NCBI GenBank assembly: GCA_014773175.1
Contig: VXCM01000326.1
Span: 1-64,000, forward strand
Length of the DNA: 64,000 bases
Origin: Lucifuga dentata
Taxonomy: Eukaryota; Chordata; Actinopteri; Ophidiiformes; Bythitidae
Direction of reading: 5' to 3'
In this document: in pieces, positions 33,774 through 45,525 of the stretch
Numbering within the stretch: the stretch's first letter is position 1
Layout of the letters: the number at the start of each line of letters is the position of its first letter
The notes under the pieces: model-generated
Database searches by the model: none
The model's input: only the letters and a program-made list of their open reading frames with translations
Told to the model about the DNA's origin: nothing
Made by a program: the position numbers and the translations under genes

Positions 33774-36094
33774 TCTGAACATAAAAAAACTTTTATTGAA
33801 GATTTATTTCACTCACATATTTCAGCCACTCTGCCCATGATTCACTTAAGTATTTATTAATTATTGATTTATTATTTACGTAAACAAGACTTGTATGGAT
33901 TTTTTTTCTCATTTTAAACAGATGCTTTACATTTTATTTTATTCATGTTAATCTGAAACTAAACATATTATTTATTAAATAATTATTATTTAACTTATCA
34001 TTTAATATTGATTTATTATTAATAGGGTTATTATTAACACTTATTAAAAAATGGTCACTTAGCCACAATTGGAGCTCACATGAGAGCCTACAGTTCTAGC
34101 TGCTTTTCCTTCAGTCTGCTCTCCTGATAAACTCGTTGGATCGTGTTTCCTGCAGGTAAAAAAAATGATGAGTTTGTGTGTGATGGAGACAAAATAAGCT
34201 TCGCTAATGAGCTTCCACTATTATGGCACTTAAACAATAGCTTTAACTTTCTACTGTAAAAGTGTTTTAAAACCTCATCTGACATTCTGTAGTTCTGTCC
34301 TCTTTCAGTCTGTTCATTTGAGCTGCACTTAAGAGTTTTCTGCAGCTAACAAAAAGACGTGATTCATGACAGTCACAGCAACTACAGAAGACCAAGCTGA
34401 CATGTAGGAATTTGTTGTTACATCATGTTCCATTTTTTTCTTCACAGTGATATATTAATTCAGTATTGTCTTTTTGTATTCAGCATCTAAAGTTTTATGC
34501 TGATTGATGTGTGAGGGGAAAAAAAAAAGCTTGGCAAAGATAGATGTAATAGCAGATTCTATTGATGTGGTTAACTGCAACATATTACTACTTGTTTATA
34601 ATGATTCATGAATAATGTTCATTTTAAATGACTAGCTGCTATCAATAATCTGCTGACCGTGTGACATCTAGGTGAGTATTAACATTCAGTGCTGATGGAA
34701 GCTTTTCATCTGTTGTCAGTTAAGTAACATCTCATGAAATTAAAACAGAAACTCAATGTCACTAGCAGTAAAGTCAGCGAATAACATGACAATGGAACTC
34801 TACAAATAAGATGTTTGTGCTTTCATCACTCAATCTTAATTTGCTGCTGTCAGAAATTCAAAATGCCCCTAATTCATCAAAACATATTACACGTCATCTG
34901 GAAGTCAGCACCCGTAATTATATCTGAATGTCCAAGTCCATATCAAGATCTGAGGAGCATAGTGGAATATTACCTGTCATCCAGTTTATTAAAAATAGAT
35001 TTGAATGTGTGATTGCTTTAATATGAGCTGTAATCAACTCCATTTATCAGACAGTCTTTAGGAATATTCATCAGAGGAGTTAAATCACTGTGGGGAGGGT
35101 GTTATCAAGAGCTAAATTAAAATCTTACTTTATCTTTTGTAAGTGTATGGTTCAGTTGGCAAATTCCAGTGAATCAAACACACAGTGATTAATGAAAACC
35201 ATAGACCAAATGTCTCCTCGTTTTCAAGCTGTATCCATGTGTCAGTGGAGCATAAAGTGTCATCAATGTGTTTGCCTCTGTAGGCCAATGGTGTTGATGG
35301 AGTCACAGATATGGCACAAAAGCAGTTGTAAATTGGATCTGTGTGTGTGAGAGTGTGCGTGTATTTTAGTTCATCGAGGCAATGTCAGAGTTCATCTATC
35401 TAGACAGGTTATTCAATTTGTTTAGAGTGATAGAGTTAGACTCAGTGAGAAAGTTTTGATCATTTTTTTACATCCATTATGAAATATGGAACTTTGAGAA
35501 AAATAAATGGTAAAAAGGTGAGGGTGAAATATTAAATGAGACATTGCAGGGGTGTATACTAGATGACTTATGGTTTGAAAAACATGACACAGACATGAAA
35601 ACTCTGAATATTTTAAACAGTGATGCTTTTAGTGGAGGCTTTTAAACTGGCCACACACTTTTAGAAGTCTGTGTTGTCATTGGAGTCACTGAACACAACT
35701 GGTTTGATGTAGAACTTCAAGTAAAGGCTGTGCAACAAATATAATGTTTTACACTTCATTTCCTTAAAAAGAAACTAAAATAATACCAAATAACTAAACT
35801 GACTACTAAAAGAAAAACAGGAGAAAACTGGTAGAAAAGAAAATGGTTTCTCACCCCTACAGCTTCAGAATTTCAGTGGTAACTATTAACAAGTATTTAC
35901 ATATTTACAAAGACCCAAATAAGCCAAGGTGGCTTCCACAAAGCTTATCAAAGAATCACACAAACACAGAATACAACACAAGCTGGCATGTTGGGAGCTG
36001 AGGAGGGAATTAATCTCATGGCAGGCAAGTAGCTGGGGTTTAAATACTCTGCAGTCTGGTCTCCACCAATCATGTTAAGACATGTTAGGACAGA
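33774..36094. other. No recognised feature
   Basis: 33840-34050 is very AT-rich (tattaat words). The rest appears unique. Frames are at most about 65 codons and unremarkable. Confidence 0.45.
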
Positions 36095-36160
36095 TTGAAC
36101 CAATCTGATTCAATCATGTTGAATCAGATTGGTTGAATCTGATTCAACCAATCAGATTCA
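36095..36160. repeat. Two adjacent palindromes with 5-nt loops
   Basis: First: arms 36095-36113 (TTGAACCAATCTGATTCAA) and 36119-36137, one mismatch, loop tcatg. Second: arms 36134-36144 (TGAATCTGATT) and 36150-36160, perfect, loop caacc. The second overlaps the first by four bases. Both are built from AATCTGATTCAA and its complement. Confidence 0.85.
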
Positions 36161-36179
36161 CACATCTCAGTCACTCTCA

Positions 36180-36328
36180 CACACACACCTAGGATGAGAG
36201 AGAGAGAGAGAGAGAGAGAGGCCTCACAGCACACAAATACACACTCAAATGACCNCACACACACCTAGGATGAGAGAGAGAGAGAGAGAGAGAGGCCTCA
36301 CAGCACACAAATACACACTCAAATGACC
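36180..36328. repeat. Near-exact 75/73-bp tandem duplication around an N, with (GA)n
   Basis: 36180-36254 and 36256-36328 share cacacacacctaggatgaga, the GA run, gcctcacagcacacaaatac and acactcaaatgacc. The left copy has one GA unit more. N at 36255. Confidence 0.88.
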
Positions 36329-36379
36329 TACAGTTGTAACATTTATCTTTAACCTATTGCTAGTCTGTCATGAGTTAAA

Positions 36380-36697
36380 CTTTTTTTTTTTTTTTTTTTT
36401 TTTTGACATTGGTGTATTACTTCCAAAGAAGTTGAAAAAAATATTTGGAAAAACAATCCTTTCAATGTTAGGAAATCATTAAAACAGTATCTGGATCAGT
36501 CCCTGCATTCAGATCTGCACCAAAATTAAATGGATTTCCTTTCACCATGTTTTGTACAAATTGGTCCATAACATTTTGAGTAACCCTGCTAATAATATAC
36601 AATTGCAGGTGAAAAAAACAAACTTCTTGGTGGAGGTAAAAAGCTGTGTCCTGCATTTTAAAAAAAAAAAAAAAAAAANAAAAAAAAAAAAAAAAAA
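36380..36697 (+). repeat. Dispersed repeat copy 2 between poly(T) and poly(A)+N
   Basis: After a T run (36381-36404) comes caatgttaggaaatcatt, gatctgcaccaaaattaaat, cattttgagtaaccctgct and aacttcttggtggaggtaaa: the same family and orientation as 23060-23285. It is followed by twenty A, the N at 36679 and eighteen A, again a probable doubled tract. Confidence 0.65.
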
Positions 36698-37039
36698 CTA
36701 AAAAATACTAACAACTTCTTTTAAAAACACTATAAAACCAAACACTACGTGGACAGGCAGTCCAGGCAGATATTGAGCTGCACTCTCTTCCTCCTTCTCA
36801 CACGTGTGCATGCAGCTCTCTCTCTCTTTCTCTCTCTCTATCACTCACTTCACACACAAATTTTATATACATGAGAAACGGAGAGTTGTCATGGTTGTTA
36901 CAATGTTTGAAACTTCCTCATGACACTGTTTTTGGTTGGAAAACACCATGTACGGACTTGTGTCACATTGTGATGTAGGGTCACCATTTTGGATTTATAG
37001 CCAGGGATTTCTTTACATTAGTCTCACAATTGTTATCTT
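36698..37039. other. No recognised feature; TC-rich at 36810-36845
   Basis: A short interrupted TC run is the only structure. Confidence 0.45.
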
Positions 37040-37625
37040 TTGTCTTGGACAGCTCCTAATTGCATGTCCTGTGTTGGAGGAGGCTTTACTCCCACACACA
37101 AGCAATCAAGCACCCTACAGATTTCTCCACTTTTCCAGGTTCTGGGAGTTTTACCTTACATACCAGCAAATTTACAACTCCACCGAAGGTGCAGGTCCAG
37201 GTAATATCTCCATGACATTAGAGCTAGAAGCCAATCTACATGCTGTGGTTCCAGGCCCCAGGCAGCCTTTACAACCAAAGCAAATGGCTCCAGGACCTAA
37301 GAGCCTTCTCCTCTTCCCAAGGAGAGGGTCATGGTTCAAAGGTTTTGATCTACTCTTCTCTAATCCAGTCAAGGCCTGAGGACCTGTAGCTGTCAAACTT
37401 GCCGCAAGGGCCACTTCAAGGCCCAGGTCAAATTTCCTGAGCCCTTAAAGTGTTCGTACAGTGCAGAATTCTGCAGTTTTCTGAGTGTTTCCATAGGTAG
37501 TTACAGGTTCTCAGGCATGCCTCCAGCTGTATTATTTTCAGGCCCAGTAAAAGACTCCAGGACCCCACAAGTCCCCACAGAAGTTCCAAGACCCCAGGCT
37601 TCCCTCCAGGAGCCAAGAAGTCTGA
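37040..37625. other. CCAGG/GGCCC-rich block with a 147-codon frame
   Basis: GC-richer than the surroundings and dense in ccaggcccc, ccaggacc, ggcccaggt and ccaggacccc words spaced irregularly, as in a decayed minisatellite or repeat. The + strand frame 36936-37379 (147 codons) starts MENTMYGLVSHCDVGSPFWI, has a hydrophobic stretch at about residues 19-47 that could span a membrane, and then becomes proline-rich inside this block. I cannot assign a family, and the proline-rich half follows from the word repetition, so I do not call a gene. Confidence 0.35.
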
Positions 37626-37661
37626 CTGCTCTGTATTCAGCTCTCTATCATTTAAGTATGT

Positions 37662-37714
37662 GAGAAGAGAAGAGAAGAGAAGAGAAGAGAAGAGAAGAGA
37701 AGAGAAGAGAAGAG
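37662..37714. repeat. (GAGAA)n pentanucleotide microsatellite
   Basis: About ten perfect 5-bp units. The Arg/Glu frame here is its translation. Confidence 0.95.
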
Positions 37715-39791
37715 TCTACGTTATGCAAGGCCACACCATGGAGACAAAGCATGACAGAAAGAAGAAAGAAGAAGAAAATACACCTGGACTCTGTCACAAA
37801 TGCTCCCACAAACACACAAAAGCATTAAAAGATAAATCTGGTGCCAAATAATGTCTGGAGAAAGTATAGGTTAACCTCACAGTTGTGTCAGTATACTGAA
37901 GTTTGCATGCACATACTCAGCCAATCAGAATGAACCTGAGGAAACATAAACTTTCTTATATTTTAACCTATTCTTAGCCTTTAGTTTAATAACCTACTTT
38001 GCATATTTTGTAATTACACCTTTAATTAGGCATATCACACTGAAGATTTTGTGTCTAAGTGGGACTGACTGGTGCTGATTTTGTGCAGACAGCCAAGAAT
38101 GCGTAATTACAATCTACCATTTAATTTTAAAAGCCAAATTATTGGTTTTTAAGGGTCATGTGATAATGGAGATGCTGACAAATTGAATGTTCAGTTTGTT
38201 TGTTTTTTTTTTTCTTTCTTTAGGATCGGGTCATCTGACATATACCAGCAATCTCCTTAGTCCACTCCAACTGTCTCCTGATAAAATGGGATTTGTATGG
38301 GGCTAAAATGCCAAAAGTTCTATGCACAATATCCACCTTGTGGATAAGCATAGAGGGGTTGCATCAACTGGCCTTATCCGATCTATGTCTGGACAGTTGT
38401 TTACGTATTTCATGTGTCATTCTGTTTGTGTAAGTGTTAATGTGGATAAAGTTATTTTCAGAATGCCAAGTTATTGAGAGTGAATATTATAAATATGATA
38501 TTATTGCTCCTTTTAATGCTTTCCACCTTAACAGGCTATTCTCCCCAGACAAACTAGGGGTGTTTAATAGTGGGTCTGCAGGTTGGCTGTTGTTCAGCTT
38601 CTGGAGGTGTGGGAAGTCCCCAGATGCTGGTGCTACATGACTGCGAGGAGGGGGTGGAGACGGTGAGGGATCAGTACAGGGCTGGAGGGACTGTGGGAGC
38701 TGCAGCGGTGAGGGCAAATTGTGGGAGTGGATTGTAAAGCAGGAGGGTGGACTAGACTCAGCCTTGTAATCCCCAATAGGTCCTGTCGGCGTGTGATTGT
38801 TCATTTTACTTTTTTTCCAGTTCATGCTCAGACCAGCAGAACTGCTGGCCACAGTGAGAGGCAGGAAATAGTCCCGTCCAGTAGAAAAGAGAATAAAGCA
38901 GACAGTTCAACAGTGAGATACAGTGAAATATTCAGCTGCTGATTAGGGATAAACTGTCTAGACTTTGTAACTAACAGGAAGATGGACAGAAACATATCTA
39001 ACCTTTAACCACGTCATATGTCACTGACAGACACAGAAAAGTATACGTATAGACGGCACCTTAACCCCCATGTAGAATTGAAATGCATATATGAGGTATG
39101 TTCAGTACCTTATTACAAATAGATTTAAAAAAAAAAAAAAAAAAAACTGGAATAGCGTGACTAGTGTGAAATCAAGTGTTGTCTTTGTGTGTAGTTTTCA
39201 TTTTCTGATTCGACATTCGGAATGCCGTTCTACCAAAATGGAAGCTTGTGGTCGTTAAAGGTGCATAGCAGTGATTTTGTTTCATCTCTACTTATTCTAC
39301 AAAGCAGCTCCACGTTGAGCAAAAAGCATATAGAATGATCACATATTTAGAGATGGTGTTGTGTTTTGCTGCATAGAAGCACACTGAGAAACTTTAAAGC
39401 AGAAAAAAAATGTGATCTACTGGATTTGAGAAAAAGTTGGCAGTTGTGTGCTACTGATATACATCCTATCCTTTACACACAGTCTATCACACAGTTACTA
39501 CACAAAGACTAAAACACACTAAGAGAAAAGTTCCTTTCTCTGCAGAACTTGTTCCAGCGTTTTAGCCTGAGGGCGTCTGTATAAAATATCACCATGCTGT
39601 AGCTACCAAGCCAGATATTACAAACACTCGCCTGTCAGCAATGACACAAGGCCAATACTGAACTGCAACAAGGCTAACACAAGCATGTGCTGAATTCTGC
39701 TATAGTATGAAGAGAGAACTAACAGATCCATTCAAACCACATGCAGTAGAATACATAAAGTTACGACACTCAGACAGACATCCATAGGGTC
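37715..39791. other. No recognised gene; possible microexon at 38821
   Basis: Mostly unique-looking. 38590-38760 is G-rich on the + strand, giving a Pro/Ser-rich frame on the - strand (38487-38852) that I reject. A poly(A) run is at 39126-39146. At 39255 the words TTAAAGGTGCATAGCAGTGA resemble the terminus of the TTAA MITEs but no partner end is seen. Confidence 0.4.
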
Positions 39792-40359
39792 TTAGGGTGC
39801 TTTCAGGTGGTAAGTAGTCAATGGTGCACTGAACTGAGCATTCCGTTATTGTGTATTGAGAGCTGAACGGTGATCGAAACTTGCAGCACGCCATTTTCAG
39901 CGATGCACAACACTCAGATTCGCCACTTTGCCGCTATGCTCAAAATTCAACCAAATTCAACTTGTTAGTTGACTTTTCTAAAGCTCAACCAATGAGAGAA
40001 TAGTTGTTTGTGGTGTATGTAGACAGAAGACACAACAGTGGAGGAGAAGCTCATAACCTGCACAGAGAAATTTCCCAAGTTGTACAACTTTAAAAGCATA
40101 CCGTGATCTGGGAAGAAATGTGATTTCATGGCGAAATGTCTGCAGTCAACAGGGTAACCAGATTTGTAAACTGACATGTAATCTACAGTCGTATTGGCTG
40201 TATCGAACCTGGGCGCTTTTTGATTACATGTATTGCTGTGTCGACATTCTGTTCCATGTGCTGACCAAGGTGCAGGGCATTGAGAGTGTAGCAGCGAGGT
40301 GAGCGAGGTGCAGATTCTCTCCACTGCAGAAATACTGATTATCATTGAAAGCAGCCTGA
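39792..40359 (+). mobile_element. PIF/Harbinger derivative (MADF-bearing)
   Basis: The left end TTAGGGTGCTTTCAGGTGG and the reverse-complemented right end TCAGGCTGCTTTCAATGAT form imperfect inverted repeats, and a further gtgcactga / tgcagtgga block aligns inside. The interior encodes a broken MADF-like domain (40038-40150), the DNA-binding partner found in many Harbinger elements. No nuclease sequence remains. About 568 bp. The termini differ from those of the 10098-10754 element, so they are probably different families. Confidence 0.6.
40038..40150 (+). pseudogene. MADF domain fragment with frameshift
   Basis: MADF (Myb/SANT-like in Adf-1) domains bind DNA; in Harbinger transposons such a protein guides the nuclease to the element ends. 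From 40038 the frame reads VEEKLITCTEKFPKLYNFKS, with the family pattern Glu-Lys-Leu-Ile..Phe-Pro-x-Leu-Tyr. At about 40098 the reading must shift by one base, after which it gives YRDLGRNVISWRNVCSQQG, matching the second MADF block (Tyr-Arg-Asp..Trp-Arg). In the original frame a stop follows immediately, so the copy is dead. Identification rests on motif order alone. Confidence 0.62.
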
Positions 40360-42224
40360 CTGTAGCTTTCTTTTCGTTCCTTTGTTGAGCTTCCGCCTGC
40401 CTTTTTTCCTCAAAACCTCAATCTCCAAAAGAAAAACCTACTGAAGGCAGATCTTCAGTTCTGTCATATCAGGATTCTTTTAAAGGAGTCTAATCTGTCA
40501 AAGATGCTTTTATTCAACAGCATCATCATCTGAAGAAACTAAGCAACCCTCTGGATACAGTTTTACCTCTTTTATATACACAAAGAGTAACAAACATACT
40601 GTGATATGAATGGTGATGAAGACTGTAGAGTAGTTTTGTTAAATCTCTTTCTTTTTCTTCTGAAGGAGGTCAAAGGCAGCACTTACCTACAAAGAAAATT
40701 AAAAAAAAAAAAAAGGAAGCGTTAGACAGCTGAAATGTACCTATGGTTCTTTCACATTTATCAACAGCTGATTTATTTATTCAGTATATATTTCATCTTC
40801 AGTTTGAGTATTTTGTTTATTTATGCTATTATTATCTGTATTAACAGTAAGACTGTCATTATCTGCAGCACTGACACATTCAAATATAATAATTGCATCA
40901 GACAGTGAAAGCTTTAAACTTTCTATATTCGTTGTAAAGTAAAGAGAACAACCCTGACACCAGCTCTCAAAGTCTGCGCCAGAAATATTATTTAAAAATA
41001 AATATTATTAGGAGTATGGCAGCTTAAGTCATTCACAAACACCTGTTCCTCACAATATTTCATCACCTTGTAGTCTGCTGCCATGTCTACGGTTGCCAGA
41101 TTTTTAAACTCTTAGAAGCAGTGAAAATAGAAATTGGTTTTCAGAAGAAGAACATCATTTTGGTGAGGCAAAAGAAAATCTGATCAAATTTAGATAGTCG
41201 ATATATACCACAAAGTCTGGGAGGCATGATTGCTCAAAAAATGTTTATAAAATGACTATTAGAGAGAGAAAACTGTTGAAATTTCATCTGAACTGAGCCT
41301 GGTAGGTGAGTTATTACGGCCATTTTTTACCCCACCGCACAAAGAAAATACCACATTCATTTCACATTTCATTTTCAAAATATTCATTTCCTCTTCCAGG
41401 CAAAAGACAAAACCAGACAGACAGTGACTAAGACATTTTATAAAGTGTATAATGTTATTCTGGATATGCAGGATCATTACTGCTATTTTGTACTCACCCA
41501 GACCTGAAAGAGGCTGAGGAAGCTACTTTAAACTGAATATGCAGTAAGATGAATGAAAAAAAAAAAAAAAAANAAAAAAAAAAAAAAAATAGATTAAATG
41601 TAAAAGGGAAATAAATGCAAAAAATGAAGCATCTACCATGATGTTTCAGAAAATTATCATAATTAAGGTCCTCACAGAAATGATAATGATTAACAAGTGC
41701 TTTCTGCCTATTCATAGAAGGCTAAGAATATCTTAAGAAGCCTAAATGTTCCAAACTTCCAAATTGCATGTTTTTGTTCATTTCTTTTCATCTCTTTCTT
41801 TATTTTTCATGACCTCTCTGTCATGCCCTCTGATCACAAGGACCATCTCTGTGAATACAGATCTTTGATCTTTGATGCAACATAAGAGAGATTTTTTTTT
41901 CCAAAAAATCTTAAAGTAGGACTAATAAACAATGCATGGGCTAAGATAGACAAAACCCATCACTTTCCTGATTTACATCTGCCAATTTTTCTTTTGTCAT
42001 TGTGTTCTCCTCTCGTATAACTCTGACATTGTTTTTAGACAGCAGTAATCACACACACACCACACACAATTACAGTGCATTTTAAATAGTCACACTTTGG
42101 TGTCACAGCTATAAAATAGGAAAAATCTCTGCTTATCTACAGTATATATGTGGTAAACACAACCCTGACTCTTCTGTACTTTTGTCACTGCCACCATGTT
42201 GGGTGTCATGCCTCAACTCGACAC
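40360..42224. other. No recognised gene; poly(A)+N at 41556-41589
   Basis: AT-rich unique-looking sequence. The doubled poly(A) around the N at 41573 (17 and 16 A) and a short A run near 40700 are the only repeats. Confidence 0.45.
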
Positions 42225-42705
42225 TTAAGTCTGTTTCATGCTTAACGTGGATGTGATGTGGATGTGGACGGCTCCGAAATGGACCATCCAACCGCTCATG
42301 TATCCTGGCATTTATGGTTCTTGTGCTTTCATGATGCATGACAACCACACACTTTAGCGGGACTTTGGTCCTGTAGGACTAAAACGCTCTTAACCCCTCC
42401 CCCAAACGTGAAAACAAACCCAGTGGGAATAGAAGTAGTTTTCAGTTCAGCCACCCACAACTGAACATAGAGGCAGTGAAATGAGTTGTTGATAAAAGAA
42501 GAAGAGCAATTATTTGCATGCTGCAAGACGATTAAGGCACAGAAGGCCATGGTAGGTCAGTCCATGCTGTTTCAGAGAATGGTGTGCAACCTTGCGAGCA
42601 ACCCTCCAACGCAGCCTCCATAGCTGGCTGTTTTGGCTGAAATTATGTCACATTTTCCGCACGCCCACTGTCGCATCCGTGTGTTCATTAAGCACAAACC
42701 AGACC
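42225..42705. mobile_element. Harbinger-type MITE
   Basis: The left end AGTCTGTTTCATGCTTAACG TGGATGTG and the reverse-complemented right end GGTCTGGTTTGTGCTTAATG then cacacggatgcg form imperfect inverted repeats with the GC-rich, GATGCG-type wording of fish Harbinger MITEs. TTA precedes the left end; the right flank is TTT, so the target duplication is not clear. About 478 bp, no transposase. Confidence 0.55.
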
Positions 42706-42820
42706 TTTCTTGTCTGAAAAGACCTTAATGTGCAGCTTACACATGGCTAAAGGAGGAGCCACCCACACAGGTGTTTTAATTAATTATGGTGTTTATGGGT
42801 GTGTACTACGCTTAACTAAC

Positions 42821-42869
<49 letters not shown>

Positions 42870-43341
42870 NTTTTTTTTTTTTTTTGCATCTGTTCAGGCA
42901 AGTTATGATTCTTCTAAGTACACACAGTTTGGTGAATTCACCAGACTCTAACTTAAAAAGAGGCCAGGGAAACCAAACATACACTCCCTGTGTGTTTGTA
43001 GAAGTCCCTCAAATAAGACAAGTTTCCCAAAAATTTATTATTTTCCCTCCTCAGCAACTTGAAGTTCCAACATTATAGAGCCTTTGTGTGCAAGCACTTG
43101 CTCTTAAGTGCTGTTTTGGGAAAGGTCTGTAAAGCAACCTTAACCTCGGATTAGTCATTATTGGGAAACAGAGCCCTGATCAATAGTGGCACATTTACAT
43201 TGACTACAAAAGACAGACTTGGTCTATTAATCCTGAATGCATTTGTGCAGTATCAGTTAAGAAATAATAGCTGCAGTCTGTCAAACGAGAGCATCCATTC
43301 TACTTCCAAAGGTAGTTTAATGCCAAGTCTGATTAAAAGAG

Positions 43342-43379
<38 letters not shown>

Positions 43380-44133
43380 AGTGTTTGGTCATTCAAGCAC
43401 ATAAATGTCTGGTTTCAGATTATCACTTAGAAGACAGTGGTGTCTGCTTTCCATTGGAGAGTAGGTGGAGGAAAAAATCCCCACAGAGTCATTTCTCCTT
43501 GTGAACTCTGTCACTGAGGGTCACAGTCAGAGGGGGAGTCAGTGTTTTCACCACACACACTCCAAGATTATCAAACTCTTAACAGAGAACTGTTTAAGCT
43601 TCTGTAAACTTAGTTTTTATATATAAGCAATGGTTGACTGCGTGATATTATTATCCAGTAAGTTTCTAATTAAAACTACAGTAAACCTGCACATTTCCCA
43701 TTAATGACTATCAAGCAAATGTACTCTTTACAAGATACAGTACATTATCCATATTTGTCTACAAAATGTGCCAAGCTTGCAAAATAGAAAGAAATGGCAG
43801 CCTAAGACCTTGTATAGGAAGAAATTAATTCACAGTGTCCCATAATCCAAAACCCCTGAGCAAACACTTTCTCAAAACAACTTCTCCTCAGCATTTTTGG
43901 TAGGTTCTGTCACTATAATACAGTCAGTGTTAACATAAATTGATTTTCCACCAACAGAATAATTAAAATTGAGTAGTTAATTAATGTAAGATGTGTTATT
44001 GTACTCACTGTCGGAAGGTGCAATGCTTTTATTTCCACCTAGGATGGATCTGATCACTAGATCTCTCAGGTCTGATCTGAACACAGGGCAAATTATCAAT
44101 TTGATTTGAATCCAGGTAAAGTTACCATAGGGT
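42706..44133. other. No recognised gene; (TC)n at 42833-42868 and 43343-43375
   Basis: Two perfect TC runs. The first ends at the N at 42870 and is followed by fifteen T. The other sequence is unique-looking; frames crossing the TC runs are serine/leucine artefacts. Confidence 0.5.
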
Positions 44134-44712
44134 TTAAAGGACCATGCTGGCCATTTTGCATGTTTGAGCCTAATATATTCAATTTTCATACATATTACAT
44201 TACTGACAGTCATTTCCCAAAGGATAAAACCGTATTTCAGCTTCCCTGATATTCTGCAAAATATCTTAATCTTTCAAAATCAAATATTCAAGCGGTACAC
44301 CCACCTTAAAAATCAATGTTTCTCCTACTAGTTATGCAGCCTTATGAAGTCACAGTCATTTAAATTTTTTGATGAATGCAGGTCTTCTTTTGGGACTATA
44401 TTCCCTGGTGGAGACATACATTCACTCCGCACTTTTTATTGTGCTTAAACACTAAAATTATGTAACTTCAAAAAAATACATGTCTTGCTCATGATGGTGG
44501 ATTACCTATCCCAAGAACGTTTCAAGTATCAACAAGCTGATTTTAATAGCGTATCAGAATAAACTGAAACCAATGGTGGTCTGGAAGGTAGGAAAAACAT
44601 TTGTAATTCAGGTTCCAGTAGTAGGCTTTAGGAAATGATTGTCAGTAACGTTACGTGTATGTAAACTGAACATGAGGATCAAACATACAAAATGGCCAGT
44701 ATGGTCCTTTAA
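44134..44712. mobile_element. TTAA-flanked MITE, copy C
   Basis: TTAA at 44134-44137 and 44709-44712 bound a 571-bp element. The left end is AGGACCATGCTGGCCATTTT and the right end reverse-complemented is AGGACCATACTGGCCATTTT, 19 of 20 identical. The interior is the reverse complement of copy B (for example gaaaccaatggtggtctgg here, against ccattggcttcagttcat there). No coding sequence. The well-preserved ends suggest a relatively young copy. Confidence 0.82.
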
Positions 44713-45525
44713 GTCTCTGACCCAACAAAGATTTGATTCAGTTACAATTATTTTAGACGCAATTCAAGGCAATGTGATATCTTATATGAAAACATCCCCA
44801 CACCTAGAGGTAATTTGACTTAATTATTTTGGCATGGTTCAGAGATATTTTAAAATGTGGCTTCTCAGACACCCATAGTAAAGAGACAATTTTGCGTTAC
44901 ATGTACATCTTCATCTTGAAGTGAGTACCAGAATAAATCGTTCAATCGAAAGTAAAGCATGTGTCCTTGTGACTGACTGATTTACAGCAGGTTTAAGAGA
45001 CTACAATAAGGAGAAATGGCTGATATAATAAATAAGAGAGACAGAGTCAAAGCAGGAGAGAGAATCTCCAGATAATTTATATTCAAGTGCAGTATCTGTA
45101 CCCAACATGTTCAGAGATTCTCTCATTACACTGAAGAAAAAAGCTGGCAGTCTTCCAAGGTGAAAGCCAAATGTAAGATGACAACTCAAGTAGAAGAGGA
45201 ATGGCTAACAAGGCTATTTAAGTAGCCCTAGTGTCCTCTCTGCTCAGAAAACACAATAACCTGAAGCATGGTTCCCCCCTTCATCACTCTCCTCCTCTTT
45301 AATACAGCAGCTGCAGTGTCACACACTCCATCCTGCACATGGACAATGACTGATCGGGGATTTGCATTGGCACGCTTGCCATGAATTTCCATGAATTGTG
45401 GTGACAGGAAGTTCATGCTGCTGTTCAGAAACAGTAGAAGAAGAGGATTTATATCTGGGCAGAAACAATTATTGTTGCATTAAGCTTAATTCTGTTATCC
45501 CCTTTATGTTCTTTATGTTGAAGAG
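44713..45525. other. No recognised feature
   Basis: Unique-looking sequence between two MITE copies; frames of 62 codons only. Confidence 0.45.

Noticed and set aside
38487..38852. 121-codon Pro/Ser-rich frame on the - strand
   Set aside because: Reflects a G-rich + strand segment; low-complexity composition and no motif.
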